64,000 nt of DNA from Tateyamaria omphalii (lineage in GTDB: Bacteria > Pseudomonadota > Alphaproteobacteria > Rhodobacterales > Rhodobacteraceae), in assembly GCF_001969365.1 (NCBI RefSeq), contig NZ_CP019312.1, positions 2,480,001 to 2,544,000 on the forward strand, read 5' to 3'. Below, one piece after another: positions 8,830 to 18,277 of the stretch. Each line of letters starts with the position of its first letter. The first letter of the stretch is position 1. The notes under the pieces were generated by a model. It saw only the letters and a list, made by a program, of their open reading frames with translations. It searched no databases and had not been told where the DNA came from. Made by a program: the position numbers and the translations under genes.

Positions 8830-10227
8830 ATGAAGACCTTTCCCATGTTCCTGACCATGACCGACCGCCGCGTCGTGATCCTGGGCGGTGGTGAACAGGC
8901 GACGCAGAAATGCCGTCTGATGCTCAAGACAGAAGCTGCGATCGAGGTGTTCGCGCCGACGCTCGATGTCGAATTGCAGGCGCTGGCGGATGCGGGGCGG
9001 ATCACACATCGGACGGGCCCGATCACGGCCCGCGCCCTGCAAGGCGCACCGCTGGTTTTTGTCGGCACCGGTTGCCCCGGCATTGATGCGGCGCTGCACG
9101 CCGTCGCGCGCGACGCGGGCGCGTTGGTGAACGTCGTGGACCAGCCGGATCTGTGCGACGCGATCACCCCGGCCATCGTGGACCGCGACCCGGTTGTCGT
9201 CGCCATCGGGACCGAGGGAACGGCCCCGGTGCTGGCCCGTCAGGTCAAGACGGCGCTGGAACGGATGCTGGATCCGCGCCTGGGCGATCTGGCGGCTTTG
9301 GCCGGGCGTTTGCGGGACTACGCCGCGCAGCGGCTCGGCCCACGTCAGCGCCGTGACCTGTGGCGCTGGGTATTCAACGGCCCCCTCCGCGCCCAACATG
9401 CCCGCGAGGGTGACGCAGCCGTCGCCCGCGCGATCAAGGAGGTCATCCGCACCGGCAAGGTGCCGGCGGCCGCCCCTGCCCCGGTTGCCCTTGTGGGCGC
9501 CGGTCCCGGGTCCAGGGACCTGATCACGCTGCGTGGTGTGCAGCGGCTGCAGGAGGCCGACATCATCTTTTACGACCGGCTTGTCGATCCCGGTGTGCTG
9601 GAACTGGCACGCCGCGATGCCGAACGGGTGTTCGTGGGCAAGGAACCCGGTTGCCATGCCTGGCCGCAGGACAAGATCAACGCGGTTATCGTGGCCGCAG
9701 CAAAGCGTGGGCAGCGGGTTGTGCGCCTGAAATGCGGCGATCCGGGCGTGTTTGCCCGCGGGGCCGAGGAGGCGGATGCCTTGCGGGCGGCGGAGCTTGA
9801 GTACGAGATTGTGCCCGGGGTGACGGCAGCCAGCGGTGCAGCGGCAGCGGTTGGCGGATTTCTGACCGAGCGGGGCAAGAGCGATACGCTGGTTTTGACG
9901 ACCGGTCGCTGCGCGGACGGAAACGGCGTGCCGGACTGGGTGACGCATCTGACGGGGCGCAGCAATGTGGCCGTCTATATGGGAGTGGCGGCAGCACCCA
10001 AGATCGCCGACTGCCTATCGCGCGCGGGCTTGCTGGATCAGGTTGAATTGACGGCTGTCAGCAAGGCGCAGCACGCGGACCAGAAGGTGCTGCGCTGCGC
10101 GGCCTCTGACATGGTTGCGGAACTGGACCGCGCGGGGATCGAAAGCCCGGCCATCCTGTTCCTGTCCCATCGCGATACGTCAACGGCGGAGGTGTCCGAA
10201 CCGATACCGCATCTGGTCGCCGTCTGA
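8830..10227 (+). CDS. cysG: Siroheme synthase, trifunctional CysG
   Basis: 465 residues, the usual CysG length. The N-terminal half (about 1-200) is the precorrin-2 dehydrogenase/sirohydrochlorin ferrochelatase, with NAD-binding VILGGGEQATQK and the central dimerisation helix region. The C-terminal half (from about 217) is uroporphyrinogen-III C-methyltransferase, with the SAM-binding motif VGAGPGSRDL, FYDRLVDP, and the later signature RLKCGDPGVF. It converts uroporphyrinogen III to siroheme, the prosthetic group of NirB encoded upstream, so it is probably dedicated to nitrite reduction. The AGGAG before the start is clear. It is the last gene of the nitrate operon; the next gene is on the other strand. 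Confidence 0.95.
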   Translation: MKTFPMFLTMTDRRVVILGGGEQATQKCRLMLKTEAAIEVFAPTLDVELQALADAGRITHRTGPITARALQGAPLVFVGTGCPGIDAALHAVARDAGALVNVVDQPDLCDAITPAIVDRDPVVVAIGTEGTAPVLARQVKTALERMLDPRLGDLAALAGRLRDYAAQRLGPRQRRDLWRWVFNGPLRAQHAREGDAAVARAIKEVIRTGKVPAAAPAPVALVGAGPGSRDLITLRGVQRLQEADIIFYDRLVDPGVLELARRDAERVFVGKEPGCHAWPQDKINAVIVAAAKRGQRVVRLKCGDPGVFARGAEEADALRAAELEYEIVPGVTAASGAAAAVGGFLTERGKSDTLVLTTGRCADGNGVPDWVTHLTGRSNVAVYMGVAAAPKIADCLSRAGLLDQVELTAVSKAQHADQKVLRCAASDMVAELDRAGIESPAILFLSHRDTSTAEVSEPIPHLVAV

Positions 10228-10231
10228 CCGC

Positions 10232-11230
10232 TCAGTCCCGTTTGATCGACCACACCATGGCGGTGTCATAGCCAGCATCGCGCAGCAGCTTGATCTTTGA
10301 TCGCCACCCGGCGGGGCAGACGACGCATGCGGCCTGGATGTCGCGTGCGACGAAGGCCGCTTCGGCTGCGTGCAGCAGTGCCGTGGCCCCTTCCCCGTTC
10401 TGCGCCAATGTCTCGGTCTCGCCAAAGTCGACGTGGAAGTAATCGTCGATGACACCGGTCCGGCTGATGTCATGCGCCGGAGGGAAGTGCAGGCGCGAGG
10501 CGGGCTGTGCGATCACGTAGCCATCGAGCTGATCGGTCGGGGCAAGGACCATCATGTCGCGATCCGGCAGCGTCAGGCTGCGCGCCATCCACGCGGCAAA
10601 GCGGCTGTCAGCCTCTGGATGAATGTCCCAGAACGGATCTATGTCGAAGAGCACCTGACGGTTTTCAGCGCTGCGGGTGACGATGCCCGGCACGTCGCCG
10701 TCGGTCGCGGGGCGCACCTGTGTCGGCATGTTGTGCCCCTGCAGATCCGTGCGCGCGAGGTACAGCGTGAGGGGCGCGTAATTGCGGGTGTCGAAGACCT
10801 GTTGCCAGCGGTCTCCCGTTACGAAGGATGTCAGCAGGATCCGGGCACCGGCCCCTTGCAGAGCGGTTTCTGCCGCTTGCATCAGGGCGTCGATGGTGGC
10901 GTCAGAGGCATTCGCGGCGACACACGAGTCGGGCAGGATCAGCCCTGGTGGGCCCTTGGGACCGGCATAGATGGGCGGTACCGGCAGCAGCATGGCGTGG
11001 ATGACGCCCGTGATCTTCCCGCCTTCTTCGGCCACGTGCCAGAATTGGCGGAAGGGCTGGTTGGTCGATGTGAGCGCGACTGTCAGGGCGTCGCGGATTT
11101 GGGTGGCGGCGTCGGCGGCGACGGTCCACAGGATGGCATCCCTGGCCTGCCGCTCTGCCGCGTCGGCCATGAGCAGCGGCACGAGTTGCGGGATGTCCTG
11201 TGGTGTGGCGGGGCGCGTGGCGGGCGGCAT
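10232..11230 (-). CDS. Tandem GNAT-domain N-acetyltransferase
   Basis: About 332 residues, starting at an ATG preceded by AGGA on the minus strand; the frame is open further upstream but that part overlaps the divergent LysR gene. Two GNAT-like halves are visible: residues about 1-150 begin PATRPATPQDIPQLVPLLMADA, and the second begins TQVRPATDGDVPGIVTRSAENR near 158. Each has the opening strand-helix pattern of acetyl-CoA-dependent acetyltransferases. The second half ends in a typical GNAT tail (LLRDAGYDTAMVWSIKRD). The substrate is unknown. It converges on cysG with stops only a few bases apart, and shares its upstream region with the LysR gene at 11357, which may regulate it. Confidence 0.75.
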   Translation of the reverse strand: MPPATRPATPQDIPQLVPLLMADAAERQARDAILWTVAADAATQIRDALTVALTSTNQPFRQFWHVAEEGGKITGVIHAMLLPVPPIYAGPKGPPGLILPDSCVAANASDATIDALMQAAETALQGAGARILLTSFVTGDRWQQVFDTRNYAPLTLYLARTDLQGHNMPTQVRPATDGDVPGIVTRSAENRQVLFDIDPFWDIHPEADSRFAAWMARSLTLPDRDMMVLAPTDQLDGYVIAQPASRLHFPPAHDISRTGVIDDYFHVDFGETETLAQNGEGATALLHAAEAAFVARDIQAACVVCPAGWRSKIKLLRDAGYDTAMVWSIKRD

Positions 11231-11356
11231 GTGCTTGTCCTGTGCGATGGCGCGTGGAACGCGGCTGTCGTCCCTATATCGGGCGCCTGCCTCGATTTGA
11301 CAAAACAGGACATTTGCCTGAGCCTTTAGAAAATCTATCGGCAAGGAGTCCGCCGC

Positions 11357-12238
11357 GTGAACCATATTAATCTGAACGCGTTGCGGGTGTTTGCGGTGGT
11401 GGCCCGGCACGGGAACTTGCAGCGTGCAGCGGATGAGCTGTGCATCTCGCGCGGGGCGGTGTCGCAGCGGATCAAGCGGTTGGAACTGGACCTTGGCGTT
11501 GTGTTGTTGGAGCGGGGCGCGCGCGGGGTGTCGGTGACTGCGGCGGGTGCGAGATGCCGGGCGGCCATTGATGAGGCGTTGGGGACGCTGGAGACGGCGC
11601 TTGTGGACGTCATGGGGGCGGGGGCCGCGGACCACGTCACCATGCACCTTGGATCATCGACCGCTGCGACATGGTTGATGCCGCGGATGGGCGCCTTTGC
11701 GGCGCGGTTTCCGAAGGTCGCGCTGAGGACGGAAGTGCATGATCAGGTTCTGTCGCGCAGTCTGGGCAGGAACGAGATCGCGATATGGCCGGGTGCCGCG
11801 CCGGACCCGAACCCGGCGCATCACTCGCGGCACCTGACGGACATAAGGCTCATGGCGGTTTGCAGCCCGGATCTCATGCAGACAGGCACGCCGGTGGATC
11901 TGGATGCCCTGCTGTGCTTGCCGCTGTTGCAGGACGCGCATCGTCGGTGGGAGCGGCTGGTCGAGGCCACGGGTCACGCGGCACGGCACAGGGTATTGAA
12001 CTTTGACCGCGCGGCGCTTGCGATAGATGCGGCGGTCGGTGGGCACGGTGTCGCGCTTGTGCCGACATACATGGTCGAGCGGGATGTTTCTGCGGGGCGG
12101 TTGGTCAGGATTTGGGAGCACCCGGAACCGCCGCGCACGCATCTTTACGTGTCGTGGTCAAAAGACCATACGGGGCAGCGGCATCTCGGGCGGGTCGTGG
12201 AGTGGATACTGTCGGAGTTCGAACACGCGAAGCAGTGA
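11357..12238 (+). CDS. LysR-family transcriptional regulator, GcvA-like
   Basis: A 293-residue LysR regulator. The N-terminal winged helix-turn-helix (about residues 3-62) reads LNALRVFAVVARHGNLQRAADEL and ISRGAVSQRIKRLE. The effector-binding domain follows from about 90, with the GcvA-like WLMPRMGAFAARFPKVAL pattern. The GTG start at 11357 has AAGGAG at 11342. The tandem GNAT gene is divergent, and 126 bp separate the two starts, a usual arrangement for a LysR protein acting on its neighbour (inference). The inducer cannot be told from sequence. Confidence 0.88.
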   Translation: MNHINLNALRVFAVVARHGNLQRAADELCISRGAVSQRIKRLELDLGVVLLERGARGVSVTAAGARCRAAIDEALGTLETALVDVMGAGAADHVTMHLGSSTAATWLMPRMGAFAARFPKVALRTEVHDQVLSRSLGRNEIAIWPGAAPDPNPAHHSRHLTDIRLMAVCSPDLMQTGTPVDLDALLCLPLLQDAHRRWERLVEATGHAARHRVLNFDRAALAIDAAVGGHGVALVPTYMVERDVSAGRLVRIWEHPEPPRTHLYVSWSKDHTGQRHLGRVVEWILSEFEHAKQ

Positions 12239-12263
12239 CGGGGCAGCCCTATCGCCGATCCCC

Positions 12264-13181
12264 CTACTGCGCCAATTCCGTCGACAACCAGTCCAGCAGC
12301 CGATCTGTATCCGGGTGCTGATCCCGGCCTGCGCTGCGGAACACGGACAGCTCATTGGGGCGCGAGACACTCTCGCGGCAGGGTCGGATCAGCTTGCCCT
12401 CGGTGATCATGGCCTCGGTCGTGCGCCGCCATCCCAGGGCGATGCCCTGCCCTGCGACCGCAGCCTGCAGGGCCACCGGGTAACTGTCGAAGGGGATGAT
12501 GCGCGGGCGGGCCGGGGCCGACAGACCGACAGTTTCGAACCAATCGTGCCACTCCATCCAGTCCTGAGGGATGACAGAATGGGACAGGAGCGGAAAGGCG
12601 AGGAGGTCCGCGGTGGACAATGGAACCTGCCGGTCTGCAATGAGCGAGGGCGCGCAAACCGGGAAAATGTCATCTGCGGCGGTAAATGCCAGCCGCGCCG
12701 AACCTGATGCACGACTTGACGTCTGGATTGCGACATCGAACGCCTCCGCGCTTTGGGTCAACGGGTTGAGCGCGCTCAGGACCCGCAACTCAACGCCCGG
12801 GAACTGTTCGTGAAACCGCGACAGGCGGGGCATGAGCCAGTAAAACGCCTCGCATAGCTGGCAATGCAGGACCAGCTCGTCCGACCTGCGTTGCCCGCGG
12901 ATATGCGCGACTTCCGCGGCAATATCCGCAAGCGCCGTACCGACCACATGGCCAAGCCTGCGACCCGCTTCGGTCAGGAAAACGGCACGGTTTCGGCGTT
13001 CAAACAGCGGCGTGCCCAACTCGCGTTCCAGCAGGCCGATCTGTTTGCTCACCGCCGTCTGGGTCATGCCCAACTCGTCTGCCGCAAGCGAAAAACTCTC
13101 CAGCCGCGCGGCTGACTCGAACGGTCGAAGGCGGGAGAGCGGCGGAAGGGCGCGCAGGTGCAATTCATAACCTTGACTCAT
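12264..13181 (-). CDS. LysR-family transcriptional regulator, GcvA-like
   Basis: 305 residues. The helix-turn-helix is at about residues 14-72 (LRPFESAARLESFSLAADEL, MTQTAVSKQIGLLE) and the periplasmic-binding-like effector domain runs from about 98 (FYWLMPRLSRFHEQFPGVEL). It is a second GcvA-type regulator close to the one at 11357 but clearly different in sequence. It converges with that gene, their stops being about 25 bases apart, and is divergent from the EamA transporter at 13260. The 78-bp shared upstream region suggests it controls that transporter. Confidence 0.9.
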   Translation of the reverse strand: MSQGYELHLRALPPLSRLRPFESAARLESFSLAADELGMTQTAVSKQIGLLERELGTPLFERRNRAVFLTEAGRRLGHVVGTALADIAAEVAHIRGQRRSDELVLHCQLCEAFYWLMPRLSRFHEQFPGVELRVLSALNPLTQSAEAFDVAIQTSSRASGSARLAFTAADDIFPVCAPSLIADRQVPLSTADLLAFPLLSHSVIPQDWMEWHDWFETVGLSAPARPRIIPFDSYPVALQAAVAGQGIALGWRRTTEAMITEGKLIRPCRESVSRPNELSVFRSAGRDQHPDTDRLLDWLSTELAQ

Positions 13182-13259
13182 GCAAATCCCTCCAAAACTC
13201 CTTTTTCAAATGAGAACATACATGATTTCCATGGTCGTCGATACTTTGGAGAACACAGC

Positions 13260-14150
13260 TTGGCGACCGACACACGACAGACACGGCATGCCGTTATTGC
13301 CATCATGGTTTCAGTTGCGGCGTTGTCCCTTGGTGATGCGTTGATCAAGGCCACAAGCCTGTCGCTGCCGCTTTGGCAGATCTACATCCTTCGGTCGGCC
13401 CTTGTTTTGCCGGTGTTGTGGGGTGCTCTTTGCGTGCGCGGCACAGGCAGGCCTGTCTCGGTCTTCTGGGTTGCGTTGCGCAGCGGTTTGCTGATTGCAA
13501 TGTGGCTGAGTTACTATTCTGCCCTGCCGTTCATGCCGTTGTCGGCGGCGGCGGCGGCCTACTATACCGCGCCAGTCCTGATTACGGTGCTGACAGCAGC
13601 CTTGTCACGTCGCTGGCCAGCCCGGCGGGTGCTGGGCGCGATTTTCCTGGGGTTTGCGGGGGTGGTTTTGATATTGCGCCCGGACACCTCTGGGTTTGAG
13701 CTGGCAACGCTGCTGCCCCTGCTGGCCGCGTTCTTGTATGCTTGCGCTATGGTTTTGACGGCGCACATGTGCCGCGATGACGATCCTTTCACCCTCGCCC
13801 TCGCGCTCAACATCGGGTTCATCATTGCGGGGATCGGACTTGGCCTGTTTGCGGGGACCGCCGGGTCTTTCGCCCTTGGCCCCTGGCACAGCGTCGATGC
13901 CAGCCTGATCGCCATTGTCGCGGCACTTGCCCTGTCAATCCTGGTGGGCAGCGTCGGTGCCGCATTCGCGTACCAGAACGGACCACCGGCGACGATCGCG
14001 GCCTTTGACTATACGTATCTGGTGTTCAGCCTGATCTGGGGGGTGCTGTTTTTTGGCGAATGGCCAGCGGCCCTTGCCCTGGCCGGAATTGCCATGATTG
14101 CCGCCGCCGGTTTTCTGTCCTTGCCCAGCGCACGACCGAAGGGGCCATGA
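13260..14150 (+). CDS. EamA/DMT-family transporter
   Basis: About 296 residues with ten hydrophobic segments in two EamA repeats, the drug/metabolite transporter fold. The first repeat spans about residues 12-135 and the second about 145-285, closing with FAYQNGPPATIAAFDYTYLVF and WGVLFFGEWP. These inner-membrane proteins usually export amino acids or other small metabolites; the substrate is unknown. The open frame reaches back to 13158, but a TTG at 13260 with GGAGA at 13248 is the likely start because the upstream part lacks a ribosome site and would overlap the divergent LysR gene. The transporter and LysR gene form a typical regulator-exporter pair. Confidence 0.82.
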   Translation: MATDTRQTRHAVIAIMVSVAALSLGDALIKATSLSLPLWQIYILRSALVLPVLWGALCVRGTGRPVSVFWVALRSGLLIAMWLSYYSALPFMPLSAAAAAYYTAPVLITVLTAALSRRWPARRVLGAIFLGFAGVVLILRPDTSGFELATLLPLLAAFLYACAMVLTAHMCRDDDPFTLALALNIGFIIAGIGLGLFAGTAGSFALGPWHSVDASLIAIVAALALSILVGSVGAAFAYQNGPPATIAAFDYTYLVFSLIWGVLFFGEWPAALALAGIAMIAAAGFLSLPSARPKGP

Positions 14151-14625
14151 CGCCCGTTTGGCACTGCCCCGTCCGGCAGCGTACGTTCCTGGCGTCATGC
14201 CATTGAAGCACCGGATAGGGGACGCGATGACCACGCTGTGCCGGAGCTTCGGCTGGGGCGACGACGTGGTCTCTGTCCACCCAAACTGACTTTTGAGTGA
14301 CGCCCCCTGCGGGTTGCGGGTGATCCACGCAAGCCATTGAAAAATAGAAGACACGGACAGATCGGGCGCCAATTCCCCCTTCGTGTCCAGGCGCAAAGAG
14401 GGTCATCTTGACTGTGACGCGCCATCACTTGGCCGAAACAAAATCCATTGCGATGCAACAGTCAGCGCAAGGTCCTGTTTTTCAGCTGAAATTACACGCT
14501 TGGGCAGAAGTCCGCCGATCAGAGCCTTCCGTGGCGCCAATTTTGGCAAACGTGACTTGGCCTTGGTCGCGCATCAGTCACAATGCAACCACAAAACGAA
14601 TTACAACAAACAGAGGAGATCTCCA
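14151..14625. other. Gene-free leader of the peptide transporter operon
   Basis: No convincing gene is present in these 475 bases; short open frames on both strands lack ribosome sites. The element GGCGCCAATT occurs twice (near 14363 and 14531). The last 40 bases lead into the strong ribosome site GAGGAGA of the binding-protein gene. The operon promoter is probably here but no clear -35/-10 pair can be assigned. Confidence 0.5.
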
Positions 14626-16242
14626 TTGCAACGCCGCTCGTTTTTCGCCGCAGCCCTTGCCACGACGTTCCTGACGATGCCCGCCTTTGCCGCCGATGTG
14701 CCGGCAGGCGTCACATTGGCCGAGGAACAATCGTTCACCTACCGCACACTTGACGAATTTTCGTCCCTCGACCCACAGGTTGTCGAAGATGTGGATGGGT
14801 CCAACATCGTGCGCGATCTGTTCGAGGGGCTGTACAATCAGGATGCGGACGGCAATCTCGTGCCCGGTGTCGCGCTGAGCCATGAGGCGTCAGCGGACAA
14901 CCTGACCTACACCTTCACGCTGCGCGACAACGCCGTCTGGTCCGATGGCACGCCCGTGACTGCGGGCGATTTCGTCTACGCGTGGCAGCGCGCCGTCGAT
15001 CCGGAACTGGCCTCGCCCTATGCGTGGTACATGGAGCTGATGTCGATCGAGAATGGCGCTGCGATCGTGGCCGGTGAGATGGAGCCGTCGGCACTGGGCG
15101 TTTCTGCCCCCGACGACAAGACACTGGTCGTCAACCTGTCGAAACCGCTGCCCTATTTCACCAAGATGGTCACGCATGCCACGACCTTTCCCGCGCCGAA
15201 ATGGGTGATCGAGGAGCATGGCGCGCAGTGGACCCGACCCGAGAACATGGTCAGCAACGGTGCTTACGTGCTGGAGGAGCATGTGCCCAAGGAACGCTCG
15301 GTCCGGGTGCGGAACGAGAATTACTGGGACAATGAGAGCACTGTGCTCGAAACCGTCACGACACTGGTGATCGGCGATGATGCCCAAGGGCTGACGCGGT
15401 GGCGCGCGGGCGAAGTCGACATGACCGACATTCCCGCAGGCCAATACCCGGCGCTGGCCGAGGAGTTCCCGGATGAGGCATTCGCCCTGCCCCGCCTGTG
15501 CAACTATTATTTCAACTTCAACCTGGCCTCGGGCCCCGAAGCGTTCCAAGACGTGCGCGTCCGGCAGGCCCTCGCCATGGCGATCGACCGCGAGGTGATC
15601 GTGGATCGGGTGCTGCAGGGCGGGCAATTCCCGGCCTTTACCTTTACCCCCGCGGCCACCGCGGACTTTGAGGTGCCCGGGGTCGAGATGGCGTCGATGA
15701 CGCAAGCCGAGCGCGATGCAAAAGCCAAGGAATTGCTGGCCGAAGCCGGGTACGGCGAGGGCGGCGAGACGCTGAGCTTTAACTACCTCTACAACACCAA
15801 CGAAGCGCACCAGCAGGTGGCCATCGTCGCGACCCAGATGTGGAAGCAGAAGCTGGGTGTCGATGTGACGCTGGAAAACCAGGAGTGGAAGGTGTTTCTG
15901 GAAACCCGCAGCGCACAGAATTACGACATGGCGCGCGGTGCGTGGTGCGGCGACTATAACGAGGCGTCCACGTTCCTTGATCTGCTGACGACTGACTCTG
16001 GGTACAACGACGCCAAATTCTCGAACGCGCGCGTCGATGAATTGATGACCGAGGCCAAGTCGTCCAATGATCCCCAACCGCTCTACACCGAAGTAGAGCA
16101 GATCGTGGCCGCCGAAATGCCGGTGATCCCGATCTATCACTACTCGACCAATGTCATGCTGTCGGATGCCATCCAGGGCTGGCCGATGAACAATGTCGAG
16201 CAGAACTGGTATTCCAAAGACCTTTACCGCGTCGCCGACTGA
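14626..16242 (+). CDS. oppA: Oligopeptide ABC transporter substrate-binding protein
   Basis: 538 residues of the SBP_bac_5 family, periplasmic. The start is TTG at 14626 with GAGGAGA at 14613; the open frame further upstream has no ribosome site and would bury the signal peptide. That start gives a clean Sec signal, RRSFFAAALATTFLTMPAFA, with an Ala-x-Ala cleavage site. The mature protein shows the OppA signature: FTYRTLDEFSSLDPQ at the N-terminus, LRDNAVWSDGTPVTAGDFVYAW, and the VRQALAMAIDRE region. The C-terminus ends in PIYHYSTNVM and the closing aromatic stretch typical of OppA. Two permeases and two ATPases follow in order, making a complete importer. Confidence 0.92.
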   Translation: MQRRSFFAAALATTFLTMPAFAADVPAGVTLAEEQSFTYRTLDEFSSLDPQVVEDVDGSNIVRDLFEGLYNQDADGNLVPGVALSHEASADNLTYTFTLRDNAVWSDGTPVTAGDFVYAWQRAVDPELASPYAWYMELMSIENGAAIVAGEMEPSALGVSAPDDKTLVVNLSKPLPYFTKMVTHATTFPAPKWVIEEHGAQWTRPENMVSNGAYVLEEHVPKERSVRVRNENYWDNESTVLETVTTLVIGDDAQGLTRWRAGEVDMTDIPAGQYPALAEEFPDEAFALPRLCNYYFNFNLASGPEAFQDVRVRQALAMAIDREVIVDRVLQGGQFPAFTFTPAATADFEVPGVEMASMTQAERDAKAKELLAEAGYGEGGETLSFNYLYNTNEAHQQVAIVATQMWKQKLGVDVTLENQEWKVFLETRSAQNYDMARGAWCGDYNEASTFLDLLTTDSGYNDAKFSNARVDELMTEAKSSNDPQPLYTEVEQIVAAEMPVIPIYHYSTNVMLSDAIQGWPMNNVEQNWYSKDLYRVAD

Positions 16243-16252
16243 CGCGACCCTG

Positions 16253-16315
16253 CCCCGGCCAAGTGCCGGGGTCTCCTGCTTGTGGGCATGCGCTGAAGCA
16301 AATACAGCGCATGCC
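16253..16315. promoter_or_regulatory. Two hairpins between oppA and oppB
   Basis: Two perfect stem-loops lie in the 134-bp oppA-oppB spacer: CCCCGGC/GCCGGGG (16253-16271, 5-base loop) and GGCATGCGCTG/CAGCGCATGCC (16285-16315, 9-base loop). Neither is followed by a T-run. They probably stabilise the oppA transcript or cause partial termination so that the binding protein is made in excess (inference). Confidence 0.65.
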
Positions 16316-16376
16316 TTACGCGGTATGGTCGAACACGCTTGCCGACACAATCCGCGTCCAGTGATAGGAACGCCCT

Positions 16377-17309
16377 ATGCTCAATTACACGCTTCGCCGT
16401 CTCTTGATGGTGCTGCCTACGCTTTTGATCCTTGTGATCTTTGCCTTTTACCTGATGCGTCTGGCACCGGGTGGTCCGTTCACGTCAGAGCGGCCCCTGC
16501 CCCCTGCCGTGATGGCCAACGTGCTTGAGCGTTACGGGATGGACGAGCCGCTGCATGTCCAGCTTTGGACCTATGTGCGCAATATCGTCTGCTGTTTCGA
16601 TTTTGGTCCCAGCTTTTCGCAGAAGGACCGGACGGTGAACGACGTGATCGCGCAGGGCTTTCCGGTGACACTGACCTATGGGTTCTGGTCAGCCGTGTTC
16701 GTGCTGGTGCTGGGCATCCCGCTTGGGATCATCGCCGCCCTTCGGCACAACGGGTTCTGGGATTACACCATGACCGGCCTGGCCATATTCTCGCAAATCT
16801 TTCCCAACTTCGTGCTGGCGCCGCTGCTGGTGCTGCTGTTCACCCTGTCGTGGGGCCTGCTACCGGGCGGCGGATGGAACGGGGGTCAATGGCAATACAT
16901 CATCATGCCTGCGGTGGCATTGGGCACATCTTACATGGCCTCTGTCGCACGCCTGACGCGTGGGTCCATGCTGGAGGTGCTGAACTCACCCTTCATCCGG
17001 ACCGCCCGAGCCAAGGGCCTGCCGGAACACAGAATTATCCTACGCCATGCGCTGAAACCCGCGCTACTGCCGACGCTGACCTATATGGGGCCGGTCTTTG
17101 TCTACATGATCACGGGGTCGGTGTTCGTGGACGTGTTTTTTTCCACCGGCGGCATCGGGCAGGATTTTATCAACGGCGCGTATAGCCGCGACTATGCGGT
17201 CCTTTTGGGTCTCGCGATCCTTTACGCCGTGCTGACCTTTGCGCTGACACTGATGGTTGATCTGCTGTACGCCTGGATTGATCCCAAGGTACGGGCGGGC
17301 CTGTCATGA
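16377..17309 (+). CDS. oppB: Oligopeptide ABC transporter permease OppB
   Basis: A 310-residue inner-membrane permease of the DppB/OppB type. It has the conserved N-terminus (LNYTLRRLLMVLPTLLILV), an early periplasmic region with the GMDEPLHVQLWTYV pattern, about six membrane segments, and the EAA loop IRTARAKGLPEHRIILRHAL that docks on the ATPases. It ends in the DLLYAWIDPKVR motif seen in the family. The next gene overlaps its stop by four bases (ATGA). Confidence 0.93.
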   Translation: MLNYTLRRLLMVLPTLLILVIFAFYLMRLAPGGPFTSERPLPPAVMANVLERYGMDEPLHVQLWTYVRNIVCCFDFGPSFSQKDRTVNDVIAQGFPVTLTYGFWSAVFVLVLGIPLGIIAALRHNGFWDYTMTGLAIFSQIFPNFVLAPLLVLLFTLSWGLLPGGGWNGGQWQYIIMPAVALGTSYMASVARLTRGSMLEVLNSPFIRTARAKGLPEHRIILRHALKPALLPTLTYMGPVFVYMITGSVFVDVFFSTGGIGQDFINGAYSRDYAVLLGLAILYAVLTFALTLMVDLLYAWIDPKVRAGLS

Positions 17310-18244
17310 TCCTGTCTGCGGCCCGACGCCGCCTGCAATCCCGTGCTTTCGCCGAAGAACGCGCGCCGGAGATGATCGCCTCCCGCTCGTTCTGGGCGGA
17401 TGCAGGACGGCGCTTTCTGAACAACCGCATGGCGGTTTTTTCGGTCGGAATGCTCAGCCTGCTGATCCTGTTTTCAATTTTCGGGAACCTGCTTTCGCGC
17501 TGGTCCTTTGAAGAGATCGACTGGAACGTGCTGGGACGCATCAAGGAAGATGGCGGACCGTCCTTGGAAAACGGACATTGGTTCGGTGTCGACGAGTTGG
17601 GCCGTGACCTCTATGCCCGCGTCGTGCAGGGCACGCGCACCTCGCTGCTGGTGGGGTTCATCGCTGGCCCGGTGTCGGTCATGCTGGGTGCGATGCTAGG
17701 TGCGCTGGCCGGTTACTATGGCGGACGCCTCGACCGCACGGTTCTGGCCGCCTACACCATCTGGCTGGCGATCCCCTACATCATCTTCTTCGTGGTCTGG
17801 CAGGCGTTTTTCGGACGCTCCATGAGCCAGATGATCCTTGTGATCATCCTGGTGAACTGGACTGCGGGTCTGCTGATCGTGCGGGGGCAGGTCATGATGC
17901 TCAAGAACCGCGAGTTTGTGGATGCCGCGCGGATGCTGGGCATGTCGGACTTCAAGATCATCTTCCGCCATCTGGCGCCGAATGTGTTGTGGGTCGTGGT
18001 GATCTATACGTCGATCGTCATCCCCGAGGTGATCATGATGGAAAGCCTCGTGTCCTTTCTGGGTGTCGGCATTCAGGAACCCAACACATCCATCGGCGCG
18101 CTGCTGTCACAAGGGGCGGCAACCATGACGTTTGGCACCTTGTGGCAGCTGGGCTTTCCTGCCGCCATCTTCGTGATCGCACAGGTGTCCCTGTTCTATA
18201 TCGGTGACGGGTTGCGCGACGCGCTGGACCCCAAGGAGAGATGA
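17306..18244 (+). CDS. oppC: Oligopeptide ABC transporter permease OppC
   Basis: A 312-residue second permease. The N-terminal OppC region (SFWADAGRRFLNNRMAVFSV) precedes the first membrane segment. A periplasmic loop carries HWFGVDELGRDLYARVVQGT, characteristic of OppC/DppC. The EAA loop is FVDAARMLGMSDFKIIFRHL, and the protein ends GDGLRDALDPKER, the usual C-terminal signature. It starts four bases inside oppB and is followed after 33 bases by the first ATPase gene. Confidence 0.93.
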   Translation: MILSAARRRLQSRAFAEERAPEMIASRSFWADAGRRFLNNRMAVFSVGMLSLLILFSIFGNLLSRWSFEEIDWNVLGRIKEDGGPSLENGHWFGVDELGRDLYARVVQGTRTSLLVGFIAGPVSVMLGAMLGALAGYYGGRLDRTVLAAYTIWLAIPYIIFFVVWQAFFGRSMSQMILVIILVNWTAGLLIVRGQVMMLKNREFVDAARMLGMSDFKIIFRHLAPNVLWVVVIYTSIVIPEVIMMESLVSFLGVGIQEPNTSIGALLSQGAATMTFGTLWQLGFPAAIFVIAQVSLFYIGDGLRDALDPKER

Positions 18245-18277
18245 TTTGAACCGTCCAGAAACAAGAGGCACGGCCAC

